Shown piece after piece: positions 1 to 5,661 of a stretch of DNA of 7,107 bases. Both the position numbers and the translations under genes were made by a program. Position 1 is the stretch's first letter; the number at the start of each line of letters is the position of its first letter. The stretch lies in contig JALSIF010000002.1 of assembly GCA_026981635.1 (NCBI GenBank), positions 1 to 7,107 on the forward strand, written 5' to 3'. Below the pieces are notes generated by a model that worked only from the letters and a program-made list of their open reading frames with translations, was not told the origin of the DNA and did no database searches. The stretch is from a bacterium (lineage in GTDB: Bacteria; 4484-113; JALSIF01).

Positions 1-1
1 G

Positions 2-133
2 TACATGGGCGTCCAGCGCTCCACCTTCCTCATTGACCCGCAGGGAAAGATCGCCAAGGTGTGGGAGAAGGTGAACCCCGACGGCCACGCCGAGGAGGTC
101 ATCCAGGCCCTAAGGGAGCTCACCCGGGGCTGA
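2..133 (+). CDS. bcp: Bcp-type peroxiredoxin, C-terminal end (partial)
   Basis: Only the last 43 codons and the TGA stop lie in the window; the 5' part is beyond the left edge. The visible peptide contains RSTFLIDPQGKIAKVW followed by PDGHAEEV, which is the typical C-terminal strand and helix of bacterioferritin-comigratory-protein (PrxQ/Bcp) peroxiredoxins. These are thioredoxin-dependent thiol peroxidases that reduce H2O2 and organic hydroperoxides in the cytoplasm. The catalytic cysteines would be upstream and cannot be checked here. The gene runs toward the minus-strand gene ending at 146, leaving only 12 bp between the two stop codons. The family call is secure; the exact paralogue is not. 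Confidence 0.9.
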   Translation, partial: YMGVQRSTFLIDPQGKIAKVWEKVNPDGHAEEVIQALRELTRG

Positions 134-145
134 CCAGAAAGCTTT

Positions 146-1057
146 CTAGCGCTGAAGCCGAGATAGCAAGGCCTCAACGATGCCGCCCAGCTCCCGCTCA
201 AGCCTCCTTCGCTCCGCCGGGGGGATGTCGCTTAGGTCAAAGTAGACCCTCACCCCAAACACCTCCGCCCCCTCCGGCGAAAGCATCACCACCGGAGGTA
301 CCTCACCTGTACCTTCCCTAGCTGGTCTTTTCATCGTAGGCCTAACCGATTGCCCCCGCGGCGGCCTGGGGCTGGCCCTGGCGGTAGTTTTCACCATGGA
401 AGGACTGGAAGTAGGATGGGATTGCCCCCCATCCCCCGCCAGCTTTTTCTTAGAACCGCTTGCCTCGGTCAAGACCGGGTGGGGTGAAAGCTTCAAGTAG
501 GCCCGCTGGTAGGGTCGGTCAAGTTCGGCCGGCTCAATGGCGGCAAGCCCCAGGGCGTAGAGGCGGAGGTTTATCAGACCCAGGTGGTCAAAGAGGTAGA
601 TGCAGGGGCCGCCCTTACAGCGCCCCCCATACTTGGCCCTAAGGGTCTTTCCCCTAAGCTCCTCCTCCAGCCAGCGGGCAAGACTCTTGTATCTTCCCCC
701 GCTTGCCCTGGCGATGCGCTCCCCCCCGTAGGGGAGCACCCCGGCCAGGTTGACCCACTGGGCCCCACCCCCCGGCCGCCGGATGAGCATCCTCAGCCGC
801 TCGCCCTGCCTTACGGTCAGCACCTCAACCGGAAAGGCTCCCACTCCAGGCTCAATGGCCCAGGCGGGTCGGGGCGGGGGCTGCTTCTCGGCCAGCTCTC
901 TTGCGATCTCCTCCGGGGTGGGCTCCTCAAAGGCCACCAGCCGGGCCGACGGGGAAAGCTTCATCTCCCGCTCCATGGAGAGGCTCAGGGTGGCCAGGGA
1001 GACTGCCGCCACCCAGCTCACCAGCAGGACCACCAGGGTGGTAGCCACCAGCGCCAC
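146..1057 (-). CDS. Membrane-anchored protein with degenerate SNase-like domain
   Basis: This 303-aa protein starts at GTG, with a purine-rich ribosome-binding site (GGAGGGGGAGGG) just upstream, inside the end of the preceding gene. Residues about 4-26 form one hydrophobic helix, a signal anchor. Residues about 74-190 follow the staphylococcal/thermonuclease pattern: VEVLTVRQGERLRM, then VNLAGVLPYGGE where nucleases have VRLIGIDAPE..GE, then a helix with ARWLEEELRGKTL, then INLRLYALGLAAI, and a final helix RPYQRAYLKL. The Arg, Asp and Glu of the first catalytic motif and the GR of the YGR motif are missing, so nuclease activity is unlikely. The only cysteines, C147 and C152, form a CX4C pair. 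A low-complexity Ser/Pro/basic linker (about 198-252) leads to a small C-terminal alpha/beta segment (255-303) that I do not recognise. The gene lies 3 bp after the stop of the exported redoxin gene, so the two are probably co-transcribed. The fold assignment rests on pattern only. Confidence 0.72.
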   Translation of the reverse strand: MALVATTLVVLLVSWVAAVSLATLSLSMEREMKLSPSARLVAFEEPTPEEIARELAEKQPPPRPAWAIEPGVGAFPVEVLTVRQGERLRMLIRRPGGGAQWVNLAGVLPYGGERIARASGGRYKSLARWLEEELRGKTLRAKYGGRCKGGPCIYLFDHLGLINLRLYALGLAAIEPAELDRPYQRAYLKLSPHPVLTEASGSKKKLAGDGGQSHPTSSPSMVKTTARASPRPPRGQSVRPTMKRPAREGTGEVPPVVMLSPEGAEVFGVRVYFDLSDIPPAERRRLERELGGIVEALLSRLQR

Positions 1058-1060
1058 CGG

Positions 1061-1678
1061 CTATCCCTCCCCCTCCCTGCTCATCTGCTGGAGGGCATAG
1101 TCGGTAAAGATCACCTCCCAGAGGCGGTCGCTGAGGTAGCGCTCCACCCCGCGAAAGATGCCCACCAGGGTGCCGTCGGGCCGATAAAGCACGATCAGCG
1201 GTATGCCCAATTCCTCCAGCTTGTAAGTCTTTCCGGTCCTCACCCCTAGCGGGTCAAGCACGATGGGGAAGGAGAAGTTTCGCTCCTCCACATAGGGGAT
1301 GAGCTCCCTCTCCCCCAGGGCGTCAATGGCCACCCCGATGATGCGGGCGGGGATGCGCCGCTTCCCATCCAGCCTGCCCCGCTCAGGAATGGAGAGATAG
1401 AACTCCTCCACCGCAGGAAGCTCCAGCTCGGCCAGGGGGCAGGTGGAGGAGAAGAAGACCACCGCCGTGTAGTAGCCGCGGGCAAACTCGGAGAGGCGGA
1501 TCTTGCTGCGGGGCTCACCCAGGCGGGGAAGCTCAAAGTCGGCCTCCCCAACCGAGCTGAACTCATACCACTCCTGCTTCTCCGCCGGATAGTAGCGGGC
1601 AAGGGCGGGAGGGGCCGAGGTGGCAAGGGCGATCCCGCCAAGGAGGATTGCGCCAAGAAATCTTATGCCGGTTCCCAT
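1061..1678 (-). CDS. Exported redoxin (thioredoxin-fold) protein, single cysteine
   Basis: This is a 205-aa protein. I chose the ATG at 1678 over a longer reading frame (to 1783) because AAGGAAG lies just upstream and because the protein then opens with a signal peptide: MGTGIRFLGAILLGG..., cleavage likely after PPALA (residue 27). The mature part has the redoxin/TlpA order: ADFELPRLGEP..IRLSEF (about 46-65), the strand and active-site turn VVFFSSTCPLAELELP (73-88), then RIIGVAID (112-119), FSFPIVLDP (135-143) and the cis-proline turn LGIPLIVLYRPDGT (157-170). C80 is the only cysteine; the second cysteine of the TlpA CXXC motif is alanine. It could be a 1-Cys peroxiredoxin-like enzyme or a protein that needs a partner thiol. 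It probably acts outside the cytoplasmic membrane. It is first in a two-gene unit with the membrane-anchored SNase-like protein downstream. Confidence 0.85.
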   Translation of the reverse strand: MGTGIRFLGAILLGGIALATSAPPALARYYPAEKQEWYEFSSVGEADFELPRLGEPRSKIRLSEFARGYYTAVVFFSSTCPLAELELPAVEEFYLSIPERGRLDGKRRIPARIIGVAIDALGERELIPYVEERNFSFPIVLDPLGVRTGKTYKLEELGIPLIVLYRPDGTLVGIFRGVERYLSDRLWEVIFTDYALQQMSREGEG

Positions 1679-1687
1679 TTTGCTTCC

Positions 1688-1716
1688 TTTATACCTGACC
1701 TCACCTCGGTTGATAA
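1688..1716 (-). promoter_or_regulatory. Candidate sigma-70 type promoter for the redoxin gene
   Basis: On the minus strand, TTATCA (1716-1711) and TATAAA (1693-1688) are separated by exactly 17 nt, each matching the -35/-10 consensus at 4/6 and 5/6 positions. The ATG at 1678 lies only 9 nt past the -10 box, so a transcript from this promoter would carry a leader of about 2-3 nt and would not include AAGGAAG. Either the mRNA is almost leaderless, or AAGGAAG is the real ribosome-binding site and transcription starts further upstream. The box overlaps the candidate promoter of the divergent gene. Confidence 0.45.
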
Positions 1717-1719
1717 AGT
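1714..1719 (+). promoter_or_regulatory. Candidate -10 box (TANNNT) of a leaderless transcript for the PseG-like gene
   Basis: TAAAGT sits 7 nt before the GTG at 1727. No Shine-Dalgarno sequence is visible before that GTG or before the ATG at 1733. A TANNNT hexamer about 7 nt before the start codon is the known arrangement for leaderless mRNAs in several bacterial groups. I see no good -35 element. Six bases is weak evidence by itself. Confidence 0.3.
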
Positions 1720-1726
1720 TCGCTTT

Positions 1727-2761
1727 GTGCGGATGCTCATTATCACCCGGGGTGGAGGAGACTTTGCCACCGGCCACCTCCACCGCCAGCTATACCTCCT
1801 CCGCGAGCTTGAGACTGGCCTGGGGGAAAGGGATCTTTCCCCCCAGGCAGTAATCCTTGCCAACCCCCACCCAGTCTGCTACCGCTTCTTCACCGGGGCC
1901 TTCTCCACATCCCTGCCCTGCTCAATCCACTTTGCAGACACGCCGCAGAAGCTCCTTGACAGTACCGGTAGAAGCCGGTTTGACCTGGTCATTACTGACC
2001 TGCTGGAGCTTGATCCACCCCTGATGGATATGCTCTCTGACCTTCCTAGCCTGCCCAAGGTGATCTTTGACGATCCCAGGCCACTTCCCTTTCCTGCTCT
2101 CCGGATAAACAGCCTGGTCATCCCCCCTGAAATACCTTCCGGTGAGAGCTCCCGCTGGAAGGTGGGCAACCGCTACCTGGTGCTGAATCCTGTCCTAAGG
2201 GAGATTGAGCCTCCACCGGCGCAAGAGCGGCGGGGAGTGGTGGCAACCTTCGGGGGAAGCGACCCCCACCACCTGAGCGAGGCCCTGCTGGAGCTGGCAA
2301 GGAAGGAAGAAGAAAGCTTTGCCCCCCTCCTTCCCCTGACTCTGGTGGTGGGGTCAGGAAAGGTCCTAGAAGGTCTCCAGCCTCCCCCCCTGGTTGACCT
2401 GCTCATAAGCCCGCCCGACTTTCACCGCCGCCTGGCTGGGGCCAGCCTAGCCATAACCACCGGCGGGATAACTGCCTTTGAGGCCGCCTGCTTGGGGACT
2501 CCCTTGGTGGGCACCGCAAGGAGCGGGCATGAGCTGGCAAACCTCCGCCGCCTCTCCGGGGCGGCCATTGTCATAGACGCCACCTGCCGCCTTGACCGGC
2601 CTGTGGAGGTGTTGAGGGAGACCCTCCTAGCCGCCCTGGAACTGCTTCATGAGCCTGCAAGGCTCGCCCAGATGGGAAGCTGGGGAAGGAGCCAGGTTGA
2701 CCCCCTGGGAGCTAGGCGGGTCTGGCAGGAGATCCTAAGCTGGATGAAAGAGGGAGGCTAG
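1727..2761 (+). CDS. PseG/MurG-like (GT-B fold) sugar-nucleotide protein
   Basis: This 344-aa protein may start at GTG 1727 or at ATG 1733 (third codon); no ribosome-binding site decides between them. The N-terminal half opens with MLIITRGGG..ATGHLHR (residues 3-20), the glycine-rich loop and histidine cluster typical of PseG, SpsG and MurG-type proteins. The C-terminal half has VVATFGGSDPHHLSEAL (171-187), a hallmark of PseG (UDP-2,4-diacetamido-2,4,6-trideoxy-L-altrose hydrolase), and ITTGGITAFEAACLGTPLVG (243-262), the nucleotide-binding turn of family-28 glycosyltransferases. PseG acts in pseudaminic acid synthesis, but no other pse gene is in the window. It could equally be a transferase or hydrolase for another UDP-sugar. 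The gene is divergent from the redoxin gene and stands alone. Its TAG stop overlaps the stop of mnmA on the other strand. Confidence 0.78.
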   Translation: MRMLIITRGGGDFATGHLHRQLYLLRELETGLGERDLSPQAVILANPHPVCYRFFTGAFSTSLPCSIHFADTPQKLLDSTGRSRFDLVITDLLELDPPLMDMLSDLPSLPKVIFDDPRPLPFPALRINSLVIPPEIPSGESSRWKVGNRYLVLNPVLREIEPPPAQERRGVVATFGGSDPHHLSEALLELARKEEESFAPLLPLTLVVGSGKVLEGLQPPPLVDLLISPPDFHRRLAGASLAITTGGITAFEAACLGTPLVGTARSGHELANLRRLSGAAIVIDATCRLDRPVEVLRETLLAALELLHEPARLAQMGSWGRSQVDPLGARRVWQEILSWMKEGG

Positions 2762-3873
2762 GGGGAAGCCTTCACCAGCTCTTCTTCAAACTCAGCCTCC
2801 AGGGTGGTGGAAGCGATCTCCCCTCCCCCCAGCACCAGCTCCTCCCGGTAGAGGACCGCCCACTGGCCGGGGGCCACCGCCTCCAAAGGCTCCTCTAGCT
2901 CTATCAGCGGCTGGCCTCCGTCCAGAACCAGCCGCCCCGGCACCGGCCGCTGGCGGTAGCGGGCCTGAACCTGATAGACCTCCCCCGGCTGCAGCGAACC
3001 GGGGGTAATCTCGTTTAGCTCCCGCAGGCGGATCTGCCTTACCGGCAGCAGGAAGCGGGGCCCCACATAGACCGTCCTGCTCTCCGGGTCAATCCGGTAG
3101 ACGTAGACCCGCTCTCCCGCCGAGACCCCGATGGAGCGCTGTCCGATGGTGAAGTGCTCAATCCCCTCATGCTCCCCCAACACCCTTCCGCGGTAGTCAA
3201 CGATCAGCCCCCTGCCGTTGGCACCGGCCCCCAGCCGCTCGCGGATGAACTCCCGTCGGCTGCGGTAGTCCTCCAGGAAGCAGATGTCCTGGCTCTCCGG
3301 CTTTCTGGCGGTAACCAGACCCTCCTCCTCGGCGATCCCCCTTACCTCCCCCTTGGTGAGCTCGCCCACCGGAAAGATGAGCCGGCCAAGCTGCTTAGGG
3401 GTGATGCAGGCCAGAAAGTAGCTCTGGTCCTTGCTCCGGTCAGCTCCCCGGGCAAGGTAAAGCCTGCCCTCCCGCTCCACGGTGCGGGCGTAGTGGCCGG
3501 TGGCAAGAAGCTCCGCCCCCAGGTCGCGGGCGATCCTAAGCATCAGATCAAACTTGACGAACCGGTTGCAGGCGATGCAGGGGTTGGGGGTAAGGCCACG
3601 TCGGTAGTAATCAACGAAGCTCTCAATCACCATGCGGGAGAAGGGCTCGCGAAGATTCACCGTGTAGTGGCGTATACCCAGGCGCTCGCAGACCCGCTTG
3701 GCATCACCGGTAGCAATGAGGGAGCAGCAGCGGCCACCGGTGGTGCGGCCAAGGAGATCGGCGGTCATCCCAATCACCTCATATCCCTGCCGCACGAGAA
3801 GCAGGGCGGCCACCGACGAGTCAACCCCGCCGCTCATGGCCACCACCACCCGCCTGTTGCTACCCGCTCCCAT
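2758..3873 (-). CDS. mnmA: tRNA-specific 2-thiouridylase MnmA
   Basis: This 371-aa protein is close to the usual family length. It activates U34 of the glutamate, lysine and glutamine tRNAs with ATP and inserts sulfur to give 2-thiouridine. The PP-loop motif SGGVDSS is at residues 14-20. The catalytic cysteine lies in NPCIACN (C99) and the second, persulfide-forming cysteine in SQDICF (C198). GHYAR (126-130) and DQSYFL (149-154) are further family signatures. The C-terminal beta-barrel that contacts tRNA spans roughly 210-360. The CCS motif near residues 49-51 marks the subgroup common in Gram-positive and Chloroflexota-type bacteria. The ATG at 3873 is preceded by TAGGA and lies 14 nt after the desulfurase stop, so sulfur donor and acceptor are in one operon, as with YrvO-MnmA. 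Its stop overlaps the stop of the convergent PseG-like gene. Confidence 0.97.
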   Translation of the reverse strand: MGAGSNRRVVVAMSGGVDSSVAALLLVRQGYEVIGMTADLLGRTTGGRCCSLIATGDAKRVCERLGIRHYTVNLREPFSRMVIESFVDYYRRGLTPNPCIACNRFVKFDLMLRIARDLGAELLATGHYARTVEREGRLYLARGADRSKDQSYFLACITPKQLGRLIFPVGELTKGEVRGIAEEEGLVTARKPESQDICFLEDYRSRREFIRERLGAGANGRGLIVDYRGRVLGEHEGIEHFTIGQRSIGVSAGERVYVYRIDPESRTVYVGPRFLLPVRQIRLRELNEITPGSLQPGEVYQVQARYRQRPVPGRLVLDGGQPLIELEEPLEAVAPGQWAVLYREELVLGGGEIASTTLEAEFEEELVKASP

Positions 3874-3887
3874 CGTTCCTACGCCAT

Positions 3888-5042
3888 CTAACCTACCCTG
3901 ATTCCTTGCCGCAGTGTCCTAACCACCCTAACCACCCGCTCTGCCGCCCACTCCACATCTTCCATGGTGTTAGTGAGCCCGAAGCTGAAGCGGACCGCAC
4001 TCCTAGCCCGCTCATCACCCACCCCGATTGCCCTGAGCACGTGGCTTACCTCCAGCGAGCCCGAGGTGCAGGCGCTTCCCGCACTGCAGGCCACCCCCTC
4101 AAGGTCAAGCCTCAGCACCAAGGTTTCGCTGGACAGGCCGGGAAAGCTCAGGTTGGAGATGCCCTCCGCCCGCCGTTGGGGATCGCCGTTTACCACCGCC
4201 CCCACCTCGGCGGCGAGCACCATCTCCTCAAAGCGGTCCCGCATCTCTCTGATGCGCTGGGCATAATCCCTGCGCTCCGCCAGTAGCATCTCCAGGGCCA
4301 TCGCCCCTCCCCCGATGGCGGGCAAGTTGTGGGTTCCCGCCCTCAGGTCAAACTCGTGGGCTCCACCCCGCACTACTCCCATCAGGGGGACCTCGCCCTT
4401 CCTAATCAGCACTCCCACCCCCTTGGGGCCATAGAACTTGTGGCAGGCGATAGTGATGAGGTCAGCGGGAAAGTCCCGCAGGTCAAACCCCGGATGGGCC
4501 ACCGCTTGAACGGCGTCGCAGTGGAAAGTAACCCCCCGCTCCCTTAGGGCCGCATAGATCTCCCCGATGGGCTGGATGGTGCCCAGCTCGTTGTTGACCG
4601 CCATTACCGAGACCAGCACGGTGTCCTCCCTCACCGCCGCCAAGACCCGCTCAGTCTCTGCCACCCCCGAAGGCCCCACCTCAACCAAGGTCACCTCCAT
4701 CCCCAGCCTCCGGGCCAGTTCAAGGTGGTGGAGGACCGAGTGGTGCTCAATGGTGAGGGAGACCAGGTGCCCCCTAAGTTCCCTGGCCAGGGCGGTCCCC
4801 AGGATGGCCAGGCCGTTGGCCTCGCTTCCGCAGGCGGTGAATATCACCCCTTGGGGGGGGACACCAAAGGCACGGGCAAAGGTATCCCGCGACCGCTCAA
4901 GCTCCGAGCGGGCAGCCTGCCCGGGGGTGTGGACGCTTTCCGGGTTGGCCGGGTAGCGCCAGGCCAGCTCCGCCATCCGCTCTACCACCTCCCGCCGGGG
5001 TGGCGTGGTGGCGGCGTGGTCCAGATAGATGGACTCAACCAT
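3888..5042 (-). CDS. iscS: Cysteine desulfurase (NifS/IscS family)
   Basis: This 384-aa PLP enzyme converts L-cysteine to alanine and holds the sulfur as an enzyme persulfide for transfer. The N-terminus IYLDHAATTPP (5-15) is diagnostic. Further motifs are TACGSEANGLAI (69-80), EHHSVLHHLE (99-108) with the PLP-stacking histidine, HCDAVQA (174-180) with the PLP-pyridine aspartate, and HKFYGPKGVG (201-210) with the PLP lysine K202. SAGSACTSGS (320-329) carries the catalytic C325 on a loop of the IscS/NifS (class I) type. The substrate-side motif is GGAHEFDLRAGT, a variant of the usual GGGQERGLRAGT. The start has AGAGGGGAG just upstream. The gene is 17 nt after the thioredoxin-like gene and 14 nt before mnmA. 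No Fe-S scaffold gene (iscU/nifU) adjoins it, so its likely main job is feeding MnmA; the gene symbol is therefore approximate (a YrvO-type role). Confidence 0.95.
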   Translation of the reverse strand: MVESIYLDHAATTPPRREVVERMAELAWRYPANPESVHTPGQAARSELERSRDTFARAFGVPPQGVIFTACGSEANGLAILGTALARELRGHLVSLTIEHHSVLHHLELARRLGMEVTLVEVGPSGVAETERVLAAVREDTVLVSVMAVNNELGTIQPIGEIYAALRERGVTFHCDAVQAVAHPGFDLRDFPADLITIACHKFYGPKGVGVLIRKGEVPLMGVVRGGAHEFDLRAGTHNLPAIGGGAMALEMLLAERRDYAQRIREMRDRFEEMVLAAEVGAVVNGDPQRRAEGISNLSFPGLSSETLVLRLDLEGVACSAGSACTSGSLEVSHVLRAIGVGDERARSAVRFSFGLTNTMEDVEWAAERVVRVVRTLRQGIRVG

Positions 5043-5059
5043 GGCTCCCCTCTACCCCG

Positions 5060-5413
5060 CTAGGCTTTTTCCGCCTGTGGCCCTATCTCCAGGAGCTGAT
5101 TAACCTTCTCCCGCAGATAGTCCTCACTATGGACTCCGGTGGTCCTGCCCACTCGCCTGCCTGCCCGATAGAAGAGCAGGGTAGGCACAGTAAGCACCCC
5201 CAGGCGGTAGGCCGAAGTGGGAAACTCGTCAACATTGATCTCCAGGAACTCCACCAGCCCCTCAAACTCCTCCCGGAGCTGGCGTACGATGGGCTGGAGA
5301 TACTTGCTGGGCGCCGACCAGGGGGAGGTAAAGACCACGATTACCGGCCCCTCGTGGTGCTGGAGGAAGCTCTCCAGCGCCCCGTCCACCAGCTCAGCCT
5401 GGGAGATGGCCAT
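5060..5413 (-). CDS. Thioredoxin-fold protein lacking both active-site cysteines
   Basis: This 117-aa protein has the complete thioredoxin length and layout: VIVVFTSPWSAPSKYLQPIV (24-43), VEFLEINVDEFPTSAYRLGV (54-73), cis-proline turn TVPTLLFYRAGR (75-86) and a C-terminal amphipathic helix. The active site reads WSAPSK (32-37) where thioredoxins have WCGPCK. Both cysteines are serine, encoded by TCG and AGC, and the whole protein has no cysteine, so it cannot carry out thiol-disulfide exchange. It may serve as a chaperone-like partner or scaffold. I chose the ATG at 5413 because it gives standard thioredoxin length; an in-frame ATG at 5443 would add ten residues. Neither has a clear ribosome-binding site. 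The next gene, the cysteine desulfurase, begins 17 nt after its stop, with mnmA behind, which suggests a link to sulfur transfer. Confidence 0.9.
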   Translation of the reverse strand: MAISQAELVDGALESFLQHHEGPVIVVFTSPWSAPSKYLQPIVRQLREEFEGLVEFLEINVDEFPTSAYRLGVLTVPTLLFYRAGRRVGRTTGVHSEDYLREKVNQLLEIGPQAEKA

Positions 5414-5420
5414 CGGGGAT

Positions 5421-5426
5421 ATCTTA
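5421..5426 (-). promoter_or_regulatory. Candidate -10 box (TANNNT) for the thioredoxin-desulfurase-mnmA operon
   Basis: TAAGAT on the minus strand lies 7 nt before the ATG at 5413, the same spacing as TAAAGT before the GTG at 1727. No Shine-Dalgarno sequence precedes that ATG, so a leaderless mRNA is plausible. A separate promoter is expected here because the RNA gene upstream ends in its own terminator. No -35 element is recognisable. Confidence 0.3.
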
Positions 5427-5453
5427 ACCGCCCGGGGAGGCATAGGGGCAGGG

Positions 5454-5480
5454 AAAGAAATAGAAACGCCCCGCGGGAGC
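5454..5480 (-). terminator. Rho-independent terminator of the 6S RNA gene
   Basis: On the minus strand, GCTCC-CGC-GGGGC (5480-5468) forms a five-pair hairpin with a three-base loop, followed by GTTTCTATTTCTTT (5467-5454). During transcription this hairpin would release the RNA. In the finished RNA the same 3' arm can instead pair with the 5' end to close the 6S rod. Confidence 0.65.
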
Positions 5481-5620
5481 CGGTCAGCGGGAGTTCACCT
5501 CGAGCCTGGCCTACCAGGTGGGTGTCCAGCGGAGGGCCCACGGGCACACTCCGTCGAGGACCCCCTCATGCTCGGGTGTTGGCTCCGTGACTCTTCCCGC
5601 CTTTCGCACTCCGCAGGGCT
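5468..5620 (-). ncRNA. ssrS: 6S RNA (regulator of RNA polymerase)
   Basis: About 153 nt fold by hand into the canonical 6S rod. Closing stem: GCCCTGCGG (5619-5611) pairs with CCGCGGGGC (5476-5468). Next come GCGGGA (5600-5595) with TCCCGC (5492-5487), TCAC (5590-5587) with GTGA (5498-5495), and GAGCC (5585-5581) with GGCTC (5506-5502). Then a central bubble: 15 nt on the 5' side (5580-5566) and 13 nt on the 3' side (5519-5507). The 3' side can form the small hairpin CCTGG-TAGG-CCAGG (5518-5505), as in known 6S RNAs. The apical arm is GGG-G-GTCC with GGAC-A-CCC, then CGGAG (5553-5549) with CTCCG, ending in a CGTG loop. AGTCACGGAGCC resembles AGUCCCCUGAGCC of E. coli 6S, and GGCTCGAGGTGA resembles GGUUCAAGGGUUA. 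A TATAAT box and a terminator flank it. 6S RNA binds the housekeeping RNA polymerase by mimicking an open promoter. The ends are estimates. Confidence 0.87.
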
Positions 5621-5626
5621 AGAGGG

Positions 5627-5632
5627 ATTATA
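5627..5632 (-). promoter_or_regulatory. Perfect -10 box (TATAAT) of the 6S RNA promoter
   Basis: TATAAT on the minus strand places a start site about 7 nt downstream, at 5620, exactly where the closing stem of the predicted 6S RNA begins. No good -35 hexamer is present at 16-18 nt; the upstream context is CTTGGA. A perfect consensus hexamer stands out in such GC-rich DNA. Confidence 0.7.
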
Positions 5633-5661
5633 TCCAAGCCACCACAGCCACGAGGGGTCGC

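Noticed and set aside
136-147. Perfect 12-bp palindrome AGAAAGCTTTCT between the convergent ends of bcp and the SNase-like gene
   Set aside because: As a hairpin it would have almost no loop and weak A-T pairs, and there is no following U-tract, so it does not qualify as a terminator; it may be chance.
1679-1783. N-terminal extension of the redoxin gene up to an in-frame ATG at 1783
   Set aside because: The extension lacks redoxin similarity, would bury the signal peptide, and overlaps the divergent gene; the ATG at 1678 has a purine-rich sequence and a clear signal peptide.
3154-3891. Long open plus-strand frame opposite mnmA, and similar long frames opposite other genes
   Set aside because: These arise from high GC and codon bias on the opposite strand; their translations show no family motifs while the minus-strand genes are unmistakable.
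5454-5632. The structured RNA as SRP RNA, RNase P RNA or a riboswitch for the downstream operon
   Set aside because: The SRP apical GGAAG/AGCA motif and RNase P core motifs are absent. The RNA has its own terminator, and the rod with a central bubble and 3'-side hairpin fits 6S RNA much better.
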